Source: Hymenobacter arizonensis (GTDB lineage: Bacteria; Bacteroidota; Bacteroidia; Cytophagales; Hymenobacteraceae). From it: 64,000 nt of DNA. This document shows, in pieces, positions 27,022 to 35,325 of this stretch (the stretch's first letter is position 1; each line of letters begins with the position of its first letter). Below the pieces are notes generated by a model. The model was not told the DNA's origin. It searched no databases and worked only from the letters and a program-made list of their open reading frames with translations. The translations under genes were made by a program, and so were the position numbers. The stretch lies in assembly GCF_900115775.1 (NCBI RefSeq), contig NZ_FOXS01000009.1, forward strand, positions 29,764 through 93,763. Reading direction: 5' to 3'.

Positions 27022-28734
27022 ATGCAAACGCTGCAAACATTAGACTACTGGGCCATTGCCATCTACATGGCCCTGATGGCCGGCATCGGCCTGTTTCTGG
27101 GCAAGTTTGTGAAGAACATCGGCGACTACTTCAAGGGCGGCAATGCCATTCCGTGGGTGTCGGGGGCCATCAGCAACTTCATGACGAAGTTCAGCACATT
27201 CATGTTCGTGGCCTACGCGGGCATTGCCTACCAGCACGGTTTTGTGGCCCTTACGCTCATCTGGAGCACGGTGCTGCCGGCCCTGGTGGGCGTGGCCATC
27301 TTCGCCAAGCGCTGGCGGCGGGCCGGCGTGATGACCCCGATGGAGCTGCTGGAGCGGCGTTTCAGCCCGGCCGTGCGGCAGGTGTTTGCCTGGGGAGGCG
27401 TGGGCTTTAAGATTCTCGACAACATGGTCCGGCTTTACGCGCTGGGGCTGTTCGTGAAAACGGCCGCCGGCATCAGCCTGGAGCAGGCCATCCTGGGCTG
27501 CGGCATCATCGTGGCCATCTACACCATTGCGGGCGGGCTGTGGGCCGTGGTGGTGACCGACGTGGTGCAGTTCATCATCCTCATGGTAGCCACGCTCATT
27601 CTGGTGCCGCTCACCATAAAGGCTGGCGGCGGCATCGCCAACCTCATGCAGACCATCCCGCAGCACTTCGACCCCTTCAACGGGCCCAAGGGCATGCCGC
27701 TGTACCTGGGCGTCTACTATCTGATGATACTGGTAAAGTACAGCGGCAACTGGACCTTCATCCAGCGCTTCTACAGCGTGCGCGACGAGCGCGCCAGCCA
27801 GAAGCAAGGGCTGCTGACGGCCGTGTTTTTCTTTCTGTTTCCCATCATCTTCCTGTTTCCGTCCATTGCGGCCCGCGCCATTCTGCCCGGCCTCGAAAAC
27901 CCCGAGATGGCCTACGTGAGCGTGTGCCTCAAGCTGCTGCCCGAGGGCATCATGGGCCTGATGGTGGCGGCCATGTTCGCGGCCACCATGTCGGTGCTCA
28001 GCGGCGAGTACAACGTGACGGCCGGCGTGCTCACCCGCGACATCTACGAGCGGGTGTTCAACGCCCACGCGAGCGGCCGGCAGATGCTCTGGGTGGGCCG
28101 CATCATGACGCTGGCTTTGGGCGCGATAGTTACCGTGGGGGCCCTGTTCGTAGGCGGCTTCGGCGGTGCGTTCGAAGCCAACAAGCTGTTTACCGGCCTG
28201 TTCGCCATTCCCATGACGCTGCCCCTCATCCTGGGCGTGGTGCTGAAGCGGCCCCGGCCCTGGGGCGCGCTGGCCACGGTGGTGGTGGGCATGATAATCG
28301 GGCTGGTGCTGAACGCCACGCCGTCGGTGTCGTGGGAGATGGCCACCTTTATTGAGATTGTGGCCTGCGTGGCCGTCTTCCTGGTTTCGGGCCTGGTGCC
28401 CTCGCCCGACGCCGCGTACCGCGAGCGGGTGGCCAAGTTCTTCCGCCGCCTGGCCACGCCCCTCACCGAGGCCGAGAAGCCCGTGGAAGACCCCGTGTTC
28501 ATGCGCTCCATGTCGCGGCTCTACGCCGTGGCGCTGGCCGTCACGGGCGGGCTGTTCATGGCCATGAGCGGGCCCTCGCTGGGCCAAATCAGCGGCCGGT
28601 TCGCCTTCGGAGCGGGCCTCGTCTGCCTCTTCTTTTCGGGCTTGCTCTGGTACCTCACGCGGGCCGTGCCGCCTACTTCCCTGGTAACTACCGCCCGCTC
28701 CCTGACCCAAGACTACGCCAACCAACCCGTATGA
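27022..28734 (+). CDS. Sodium:solute symporter (SSS family)
   Basis: A 570-residue membrane protein with about 13 transmembrane helices; start taken at the ATG at 27022 (MQTLQTLDYWAIAIYMALMA). SSS motifs: FKGGNAIPWVSGAISNFMTK, AGGLWAVVVTDVVQFIILM, ARAILPGLENPEM and LMVAAMFAATMSVLSGEYN. Members import sugars, uronates, sialic acid or amino acids with Na+. Its stop codon overlaps the next gene's start (ATGA at 28731), so it is translationally coupled to the SDR gene and probably supplies the substrate of the cytoplasmic enzymes that follow. Confidence 0.9.
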   Translation: MQTLQTLDYWAIAIYMALMAGIGLFLGKFVKNIGDYFKGGNAIPWVSGAISNFMTKFSTFMFVAYAGIAYQHGFVALTLIWSTVLPALVGVAIFAKRWRRAGVMTPMELLERRFSPAVRQVFAWGGVGFKILDNMVRLYALGLFVKTAAGISLEQAILGCGIIVAIYTIAGGLWAVVVTDVVQFIILMVATLILVPLTIKAGGGIANLMQTIPQHFDPFNGPKGMPLYLGVYYLMILVKYSGNWTFIQRFYSVRDERASQKQGLLTAVFFFLFPIIFLFPSIAARAILPGLENPEMAYVSVCLKLLPEGIMGLMVAAMFAATMSVLSGEYNVTAGVLTRDIYERVFNAHASGRQMLWVGRIMTLALGAIVTVGALFVGGFGGAFEANKLFTGLFAIPMTLPLILGVVLKRPRPWGALATVVVGMIIGLVLNATPSVSWEMATFIEIVACVAVFLVSGLVPSPDAAYRERVAKFFRRLATPLTEAEKPVEDPVFMRSMSRLYAVALAVTGGLFMAMSGPSLGQISGRFAFGAGLVCLFFSGLLWYLTRAVPPTSLVTTARSLTQDYANQPV

Positions 28735-29432
28735 ACCCGCTCGAAAACAAAGTCATCTTCATCACCGGGGCGTCCTCGGGCATCGGCCGGGCCACGGCGC
28801 GCCAGCTGCTGGAGCAGGGCGCCCGGGTCTTCGACTTCAGCCGCACCCACCAACTGGCCGAGGAGCTGCCGCACCCGAACCTCACTTCCTTCCGCGGCGA
28901 CGTGGGCCAGGAGGCCGACGTGCAAGCCGCCTTCCGCCTCTGCGTGGAAACCTATGGCGGCGTGGACGTGCTCATCAACAACGCCGGCCTGGGCCTGCCC
29001 ACCCCGGATTTAGCCGAAACCGACCTCGACACCTACGAGCGCATGATGAACACCAACGTGCGCGGCGTCTTCCTCTGCAACCGCGAGGCCCTGCGTCTGA
29101 TGAAGCCGCGCCAGCAGGGCCACATCGTGTCGGTGATTTCCATGGCCGGGCAGCGCACCAACCCCGGCGCGCCGCTCTACTGCGCCTCCAAGTTTGGGGC
29201 CCGCGGCCTGAGCAGCGGCCTGGCCGACCAAGTGCTCAAGCACGGCATCAAGGTGACCGACGTGAACCCCGGCCCCACCGACAGCAACTACTGGGGCGAC
29301 CGGCCGGTGGCCCGCGAAAAATTCCTCCAAGCCGACGACGTGGCCCGCGTCATCGCCTTCGTGCTCAGCCAGCCCGAGTACGTGGTGATTCGGGAAATCA
29401 ATTTTGACAACATGAAATTCTTAGCCGGATGA
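28731..29432 (+). CDS. SDR-family oxidoreductase
   Basis: A 233-residue cytoplasmic short-chain dehydrogenase: TGASSGIGRATA cofactor loop, VDVLINNAGLG, catalytic Ser/Tyr/Lys in SVISMAGQRTNPGAPLYCAS followed by KFG, and DVNPGPTDSNYWGD. The C-terminus lacks the GxxxxVDGG loop of KduD-like enzymes, so it belongs to another SDR subgroup. It overlaps the symporter gene by 4 bp and the RraA-like gene by 4 bp. A role in reducing an unsaturated-uronate product or oxidising a sugar acid fits the operon; the substrate cannot be read from the sequence. Confidence 0.85.
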   Translation: MNPLENKVIFITGASSGIGRATARQLLEQGARVFDFSRTHQLAEELPHPNLTSFRGDVGQEADVQAAFRLCVETYGGVDVLINNAGLGLPTPDLAETDLDTYERMMNTNVRGVFLCNREALRLMKPRQQGHIVSVISMAGQRTNPGAPLYCASKFGARGLSSGLADQVLKHGIKVTDVNPGPTDSNYWGDRPVAREKFLQADDVARVIAFVLSQPEYVVIREINFDNMKFLAG

Positions 29433-30163
29433 TAACGAAAACCGCCCCCCCCGCCCCGGCCCCTGGCGTTCACCAGCCCGACCCGGCCCCCAAGCCCACG
29501 GCCCTGTTCCCCATTCCGGTGGCCGAGATGCGCGAGCGCTACCTCGCCCTCTACACCGGGGCCGTGAACGACGTGCTGCGCTTCCACTACAACATGCACG
29601 CCACCAGCCTGCCGGCGGACTTCGCGCCCCTGCGCGAAACCATGAAGATGGCAGGCCTGGCCTTCACCGTGAAGGGCGGGCCCGACATCACCACCGAAGG
29701 CGAGTTCGAGATGCGGGCCCAGATGCTGGAAGACCTGCACCCCGATTCGGTGGTGGTGTGGGACTGCACCGGCGACACCGTGACCTCGCAGTGGGGCGAG
29801 GTGATGACCATGGCCGCCCTCAAGCTCAAGTGCCGCGGGGCCATCGTCAACGGCATCCGCGACACGCTGGCCATCCTGGAACTGGGCTTCCCGGTGTTCC
29901 ACAAGTACAAGGCCAACACCGGCATGTTGGGCCGCTTCCGCATGTACCACTACCAGAAGGCCGTGCTCATGGGCGAGGTGAAGGTGCAGCCCGGCGACTG
30001 GATTTTTGGCGACGTCGACGGGGTGATTGCCATCCCCCAAAACATTGCCTACGACGTGCTCATTGCCGCCGAAAACATCTTGCACAAAGAGGAAGATATC
30101 CGAAAAATGGTGGAAAGCGGCATGAAGCCCACCGACGTGGTCAGAAATGGCGGCTACTTCTAA
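29429..30163 (+). CDS. RraA-like / HMG-CHA aldolase family protein
   Basis: A 244-residue protein of the RraA fold: VVVWDCTGDTVTSQWGEVMT, LKCRGAIVNGIRDTLAILEL, GFPVFHKYKANTGM and VQPGDWIFGDVDGVIAIPQN. The GEVMT, NGxxRD and GDxDGV motifs form the Mg2+/oxaloacetate-binding site of 4-hydroxy-4-methyl-2-oxoglutarate aldolases and related pyruvate aldolases. RraA relatives split or rearrange 2-keto acids, so in this operon it may act on a 2-keto-3-deoxy acid from uronate breakdown. Start ATG overlaps the SDR stop; its own stop TAA overlaps the next ATG by one base. Confidence 0.78.
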   Translation: MITKTAPPAPAPGVHQPDPAPKPTALFPIPVAEMRERYLALYTGAVNDVLRFHYNMHATSLPADFAPLRETMKMAGLAFTVKGGPDITTEGEFEMRAQMLEDLHPDSVVVWDCTGDTVTSQWGEVMTMAALKLKCRGAIVNGIRDTLAILELGFPVFHKYKANTGMLGRFRMYHYQKAVLMGEVKVQPGDWIFGDVDGVIAIPQNIAYDVLIAAENILHKEEDIRKMVESGMKPTDVVRNGGYF

Positions 30164-32292
30164 TGGAAGCCGTGCAAACCCGGTCCATCTTCCTCACCGC
30201 CAGCGAAAAGGAAGCCATTCTCACCAGCTCCGACGCGGTGCTGGCGCAGTTCCGCGCGGCCCTGGCCCAGCGCGTGACCGCGCGGCTGGCCGCGCCCGCC
30301 CTCGCCGACGACCCCGCCGGCACCGACCGCGGCCGGCTGGGCTGGTGGTACCCGGCCGCCGAGTACCTGTCGGATGCGGCGATGGAGCACGCGCTGGCGC
30401 CCACAGCGGCGTTGGCCGAGTGGCTGCGCGAAGAAACGCTGCGCACCGCCCGCCGCCCGGTTGCGGACTGGGTGGGCCCGTGGTTTCGCAGCCACTCCGA
30501 GCCCTTCACCGGCCACCTCGAAACGGCGCATTTGTGCTGGGGCGTGGCGGCGGTGTTGGACTTGGCGAGTGAGGTGCTCAGCGAGGACGAGCAGGAGGAA
30601 GTGCGGCAGGCCTTGCACGAAAAAGGCCTCATGCTCTGCCAGCGCTGGCTGCAGCAAAACACCCACCTGGCCAACTGGCGCGGCATCATGGCTTCCGGGG
30701 CCATCGTGGCCGCTGCCGCACTCGGCGATGAAGAGCTGCTCGACGAGCTGCTGCCCGACCTGGCCCGCCTGGCCCAGGCCTTCCAGCCCGATGGCTCCTA
30801 TGGCGAGTCCTTGCAATACGGCAACTACCTGGCTAATGCGCTGATGCTGGCCTATGAAGCCCTCATCCGCAAGTACCCCGGCCATGCGCAGCAGTTGGAC
30901 GTGGCCGCCTACGGCCGCGGCATGGGTTGGGTGGCCCAAAGCATGCTCTACCGCCAGCCCCTGGCCGGCTGGGGCCCCGAGCCCCGGGCCCGGGCCGTGA
31001 ACTTCAACGACTCGGCTGCGCTGTTCCGGCCTTCGGGCGACTTGCTGCTGCACGTGGCCGCCCGCTACTCCGACACCGTGGCGGCGGGCCTCGCCCGGGG
31101 TTTGTTCCAGGAATATTATGAATCCTGCCCAACCCAAGGGCCGCACAACCTGGCCTCCTTTGGCTTTATCAATGACTGGGGCTTTCTCACCTTGCCACTG
31201 CTCGCCCGGACGTTGCCCGTCGTCCTAACCCCCGAGCAGGCTGGCCTGCCCCTGACGGCCGCTTATGCCAACGGCAACACCTTCGTGCGCGACGCTTGGG
31301 GCGGCAAATCCGTGCTGGCCATCCAGGGCGGCATGAACGAAGGATGCTACGCGCCGGGCCATTTGCAGGGCGACTTAAACAGCTTCATGCTGACCTACGG
31401 CCAGGAACGCCTGCTGGCCGACCCCGGCCACAGCTGCTACCGCAACCTGATTCACGGCCTGGAAAGCGCCACCCAGACCCACAACTCCTGCACCTTCCTC
31501 GTCGAAGCCGACCAGCTGGGCTTGCAGGAAGATTTGGCCAAAATCAAGCTACTCGAACAACGCAACGTGCTGGCGCGCCGCCTCATCCAGTCCGACGGCA
31601 GCGTGGGCCGACCCGTGGAGCGAGGCGGCCGGCTGCGGGCCGCCCGGCGCGTGGGCGACGTATCGCTGGTGGTGTCGGAAGCAGCCGCTTCCTACGGCCA
31701 CCCGATTGAGGAATTCACCCGGCTCTGGCTGCAGTGCGGCCCGCACGTCACCTTCGTGCTCGACCGCATTCAGGCTGCCGAGCCCGTTTCCACGGTCTGG
31801 AACTGGCTGATTAATAATCAGGACGATGCCACGCAAATTGGCACGGCGCCCGGCCAGGTGCAGGCCACGCGGCACGGCGTTGGGCTCCGCCTGTGGCACG
31901 CCAGCGCCAAGCATTCACCCATGCCCGCTGGCCCCGTGTACAGCTACCTGCACGACGCCTACCACCCCGAGCCAGCGCAGCTCGGCGAAGGGCGCCCCGG
32001 CAGCGGGCTCTTGTTCCGCTTCACCGACCCGGCCCCGACGCGGGCCACGCACCGGCTCCACGTCCTCGTGGCCGACGAAGCCAAGAATCTGGCCGTCTGG
32101 CAGCTCGAAGCCGGCCCCGACCCCGACTCCTGGACCGTGCGCCACGGAGCGCAGGAGTTTACCCTGCACTTGCCCCAACTGACCCTCCTCCGCCTGCACC
32201 TGCGCACAGCCGGCGGCCACTGGCTGGTAGAAGAAACCGACGAATTCGACTACCGCCTTACCGCCCTCGACGGCTCCCGCCTCACGATATAA
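30163..32292 (+). CDS. Heparinase II/III-fold polysaccharide lyase, cytoplasmic
   Basis: A 709-residue protein starting at the ATG at 30163 (MEAVQTRSIFLTASEKEAIL). The N-terminal (alpha/alpha) toroid (about 60-400) has NTHLANWRGIMASGAIVAAA and DGSYGESLQYGNYLANALML; the C-terminal heparinase II/III beta-sandwich (about 410-700) begins YANGNTFVRDAWGGKSVLAI and has PGHLQGDLNSFMLTYGQERL then ADPGHSCYR. Families PL12, PL15, PL17 and PL21 share this fold and the Asn/Tyr/His beta-elimination site. No signal peptide is present, so it should act on oligosaccharides after import, consistent with its place behind a symporter gene. Exact PL family not assigned. Confidence 0.78.
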   Translation: MEAVQTRSIFLTASEKEAILTSSDAVLAQFRAALAQRVTARLAAPALADDPAGTDRGRLGWWYPAAEYLSDAAMEHALAPTAALAEWLREETLRTARRPVADWVGPWFRSHSEPFTGHLETAHLCWGVAAVLDLASEVLSEDEQEEVRQALHEKGLMLCQRWLQQNTHLANWRGIMASGAIVAAAALGDEELLDELLPDLARLAQAFQPDGSYGESLQYGNYLANALMLAYEALIRKYPGHAQQLDVAAYGRGMGWVAQSMLYRQPLAGWGPEPRARAVNFNDSAALFRPSGDLLLHVAARYSDTVAAGLARGLFQEYYESCPTQGPHNLASFGFINDWGFLTLPLLARTLPVVLTPEQAGLPLTAAYANGNTFVRDAWGGKSVLAIQGGMNEGCYAPGHLQGDLNSFMLTYGQERLLADPGHSCYRNLIHGLESATQTHNSCTFLVEADQLGLQEDLAKIKLLEQRNVLARRLIQSDGSVGRPVERGGRLRAARRVGDVSLVVSEAAASYGHPIEEFTRLWLQCGPHVTFVLDRIQAAEPVSTVWNWLINNQDDATQIGTAPGQVQATRHGVGLRLWHASAKHSPMPAGPVYSYLHDAYHPEPAQLGEGRPGSGLLFRFTDPAPTRATHRLHVLVADEAKNLAVWQLEAGPDPDSWTVRHGAQEFTLHLPQLTLLRLHLRTAGGHWLVEETDEFDYRLTALDGSRLTI

Positions 32293-32303
32293 ATCCCTTG
32301 TAA

Positions 32304-32711
32304 ATGAACGGCTTAACTTTTACTGGGGTAGACCACCCCGGGCTGGCTGTTGCCAATATCGAAGGATTGACCGAGTGGTACTGCACCGTTTTGGGCTACA
32401 CGCGCTGGTTTGAATACCGCAATGAGGCCACCGGCAAAGTGGTCTGGATGCTGCGGGGCCCGGACAACTCGCTGCTCGAAATCATGCCCCGCGACGACAC
32501 CCCGCGCCCCAAGCGCACCACTTGGACGCCCGGCTGGTCGCACCTGGCCCTGCGCATCACGGACCTGGACCAAGCCATGCGCCATCTCGACGAGCACGGC
32601 GTGCAGTGGGGCGGCGAAGTAATGCCCGCCATTGGCGGTGGCCGCGTCCGCAATTTCTACGACCCCGAAGGCAACATGCTGCAGCTCCTGGAGCGTGGTC
32701 CGCTGGAATAA
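32304..32711 (+). CDS. VOC-family (glyoxalase/bleomycin-resistance fold) protein
   Basis: A 135-residue protein with the paired beta-alpha-beta-beta-beta modules of the vicinal oxygen chelate fold: FTGVDHPGLAVANIEGLTEW, YTRWFEYRNEATGKVVWMLR, WSHLALRITDLDQAMRHLDE and RVRNFYDPEGNMLQLLE. His in DHPGL, Glu in SLLEIM, His in WSHLAL and Glu in NMLQLLE are positioned as metal ligands. VOC proteins isomerise, lyse or dioxygenate small substrates. It starts 11 bp after the lyase gene, so a step in handling its product is likely; which reaction is unknown. Confidence 0.82.
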   Translation: MNGLTFTGVDHPGLAVANIEGLTEWYCTVLGYTRWFEYRNEATGKVVWMLRGPDNSLLEIMPRDDTPRPKRTTWTPGWSHLALRITDLDQAMRHLDEHGVQWGGEVMPAIGGGRVRNFYDPEGNMLQLLERGPLE

Positions 32712-32766
32712 CCTCACCCCCGGCGCCGCGCACAATCCCCAACAATAACAACCTCATTTCCCACCC

Positions 32767-33780
32767 ATGAGCACCCTCCTTTTCACCGGCAATCAAACCT
32801 TCCGTGTTGAGCCCACAGCCGCCGTGCCGCCCGCTCCCGGCGAGGTGCAGCTGCAAGTTGCCTACTGCGGCGTGTGCGGCACCGACGTGCACCTCTACCA
32901 TGGCGCCATGCCGCACCGGCTTTCTCTGCCGCAAGTAATCGGCCACGAAGTCTCGGCCGAAATCGCGGCTATTGGCGAGGGTGTGAGCGGGTGGCAGGTG
33001 GGCGACCGCGTGACGGTGCGCCCCCTGCAGCCCGGCACCGAAGACCCCTCCGATAACGGCCAGCACCACATCGGTAAAAACCTCAAGTTCATCGGCATCG
33101 ACACGCCCGGCGGCATGCAAAGCCATTGGAACGTGCCGGCCCACACCCTGCACCGTCTGCCCGATAGCCTGCCCCTGACGCTGGGCGCCATGATTGAGCC
33201 GCTGGCCGTGGCCTGCCACGACGTGCGCCTGGGCCGGGTACAGGCCGGGGAATACGTCGTGGTCATCGGCGGCGGCCCCATCGGCATTCTCATTGCGCTG
33301 GTGGCGCGGCAGAAGGGCGCGCGGGTACTCGTTTCGGAAGTAAACGCTGCCCGGCTGGAGTTGGCACACTCCCTGGATTTGGATACCGTCAACCCGAGTA
33401 CCTCGGACCTGGTAGCGGAAGTGGAGCGCTTCACCAGCGGCGCCATGGCCGATGTGGTGTTCGAAGTATCGGGCGTGGCGGCCGGCGTAGCCGCCATGAC
33501 GCAGTTGCCCCGTGCCCGCGGCCGCATGGTGATGGTGGCCATCCACGCCGAGCCCAAGCCAGTCGATTTGTTCCGGGTGTTCTGGCGCGAGCTGCAGCTC
33601 ATCGGCGTGCGCGTGTACGAGCCCGAGGACTTCGAGGAAGCCATTGCCCTGGCCGAAAGCGGCGCGCTGCCGCTGGAGGAACTCATCACGCAAGTCGCGC
33701 CGCTCGCCGAGGCACAGTCGGTATTCGACGCCATCGACCGCAACCCGGCGGGCATGAAATACCTGCTTCAGTGCTCATGA
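32767..33780 (+). CDS. Zinc-type alcohol/sugar dehydrogenase (MDR superfamily)
   Basis: A 337-residue medium-chain dehydrogenase of the sorbitol/threonine-dehydrogenase group. Catalytic zinc site: Cys37 in AYCGVCGTDVHL and His60-Glu61 in VIGHEVSAEI; Rossmann motif VVIGGGPIGILIALVA. The four-cysteine structural zinc lobe is absent: the segment after VGDRVTVRPLQ reads PGTEDPSDNGQHHIGKN with no Cys. Similar lobeless enzymes include L-gulonate 5-dehydrogenase-like proteins. It probably oxidises or reduces a sugar acid in the uronate route. 55 bp separate it from the VOC gene. Confidence 0.85.
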   Translation: MSTLLFTGNQTFRVEPTAAVPPAPGEVQLQVAYCGVCGTDVHLYHGAMPHRLSLPQVIGHEVSAEIAAIGEGVSGWQVGDRVTVRPLQPGTEDPSDNGQHHIGKNLKFIGIDTPGGMQSHWNVPAHTLHRLPDSLPLTLGAMIEPLAVACHDVRLGRVQAGEYVVVIGGGPIGILIALVARQKGARVLVSEVNAARLELAHSLDLDTVNPSTSDLVAEVERFTSGAMADVVFEVSGVAAGVAAMTQLPRARGRMVMVAIHAEPKPVDLFRVFWRELQLIGVRVYEPEDFEEAIALAESGALPLEELITQVAPLAEAQSVFDAIDRNPAGMKYLLQCS

Positions 33781-33852
33781 GCAGGCCTCGACGCTAGCCA
33801 GCATCTCAACCGTGCACCGACGCGGCGCTTGTACCCTTAGGCCTTTCCTTCC

Positions 33853-35202
33853 ATGAAACCTACGCTTTTCCTTCTGCTCCTGCTCTCCCACACGGCCTTT
33901 GCCGGAACGTGGTACGTGGCTGGCACCGGCAACGACGCCAACAACGGCAAAACCCGGAAAACGGCTTTCCGCAGCCTGCAAAAGGCTGCCGATTTGGTGA
34001 ACCCCGGCGACGTGGTGCTCATCAGCGACGGGGTCTATTCCAACGACAACACCGGCGACGGCGGGGCCGTGGTGTCGGTGGAGCGCTCGGGCCGGCCCGA
34101 TGCGTGGATTACGTGGAAGGCGGCCCCCGGCCAGCGCCCCGTGGTGCACCCCATTGGCTGGACGGGCATTCAAATCCGCAGCTCGTATCACGTGTTCGAG
34201 GGGCTGACGGTGATGGGCAACAACGACGCCATTTCGCTGGACGAAGCCAAGGCCGACGCCAAGAATGCCAAGGCCAACCCCTACTTCAACACCAACGGCA
34301 TTTGCTTCGATGGCCGCCAGAACCCGCCAAATGCCATGCCCCACCACGTCGTCATTCGCCGGTGCGTGGTAGGCAAGTGCGCGGGCGGCGGCATCACCGG
34401 CCTAAAAATCGACTACCTCACCATTGAGGATTGCCAAGTGTTCAACAACGCTTGGTTTATGCGCTACGCGGGCTCCGGCATCACCTTGCTGGAAAACTGG
34501 GCGCACGACGACTCGCCGGGCTACCACATCATCATTCGGCGCAACCTAGTGTGGAACAACAAAACCCAGGTACCCTGGGACCGCACCGGCAAGCTCAGCG
34601 ACGGCAACGGCATCCTGCTCGACGTGACCGACCAACCCACGGCCACGCCCGGCGCCACCAACCCCAACGGCGACGCCATTGTGGCCCCGGCCGCCGCGCC
34701 CAAGCCCGAAGAAGCCAAGCGCCCTGAGTGGAAAGGCCGCGCCCTGATTGCTAACAACGTGAGTGCCTACAACGGCGGCTCGGGCATTCACACCTTCCGC
34801 ACCAAGCACGTCGACATCGTCAACAACACCACCTACTGCAACGGGCAAGTGGTGGGCTACGAGGAGTTGTTTGCCAACCGCTCCGAAGACGTGGTTATCC
34901 TCAATAACATCATCGTGCCTAAGCCCGGCGGCAAGGTTACGGGCAACAACCGCAACACCAACATTCGCTGGGACTACAACCTCTACCCCGCGGCCCAGCA
35001 GGTAATGAGCGGCCCGCACGACCTCGTGGCCGACCCCGGGTTTCTCAACGCCCAAACCGACCTGAGCAAGGGCAATTTCCGCCTGGCCAAAGGCAGCCTC
35101 GCTCGCGACTCCGGCTGCGACGAGCTGCCCCAGCCCACCGACCTCGTGGGCAAGAAACGCCCGCAGCGCGGTGCCCGCGACCGGGGTGCTTACGAGCAGT
35201 AA
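33853..35202 (+). CDS. Secreted right-handed parallel beta-helix protein (pectate-lyase-like)
   Basis: A 449-residue protein with a short signal peptide (MKPTLFLLLLLSHTAFA). It opens GTWYVAGTGNDANNGKTRKT and AFRSLQKAADLVNPGDVVLI, the hallmark of DUF1565/pectate-lyase-like proteins, then runs through helix rungs such as HHVVIRRCVVGKCAGGGITG, YHIIIRRNLVWNNK, RALIANNVSAYNGGSGIHTF and DVVILNNIIVPKPGG. Beta-helix lyases of PL1, PL6 and PL9 and GH28 hydrolases share this scaffold. It may depolymerise the glycan in the periplasm or at the surface. Catalytic residues cannot be assigned by eye. Confidence 0.75.
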   Translation: MKPTLFLLLLLSHTAFAGTWYVAGTGNDANNGKTRKTAFRSLQKAADLVNPGDVVLISDGVYSNDNTGDGGAVVSVERSGRPDAWITWKAAPGQRPVVHPIGWTGIQIRSSYHVFEGLTVMGNNDAISLDEAKADAKNAKANPYFNTNGICFDGRQNPPNAMPHHVVIRRCVVGKCAGGGITGLKIDYLTIEDCQVFNNAWFMRYAGSGITLLENWAHDDSPGYHIIIRRNLVWNNKTQVPWDRTGKLSDGNGILLDVTDQPTATPGATNPNGDAIVAPAAAPKPEEAKRPEWKGRALIANNVSAYNGGSGIHTFRTKHVDIVNNTTYCNGQVVGYEELFANRSEDVVILNNIIVPKPGGKVTGNNRNTNIRWDYNLYPAAQQVMSGPHDLVADPGFLNAQTDLSKGNFRLAKGSLARDSGCDELPQPTDLVGKKRPQRGARDRGAYEQ

Positions 35203-35325
35203 GCACTTCCGTGGCCCGTGGGCGCCCACCAGCGCAGCTCGCCGCCAGCCCGCTCCTAAAGCGGCCCCAGGGTAGCAGTCGAGTTTACCGCCCCCACCTC
35301 CCTCCCACTTATTCAACCCTGCTTT

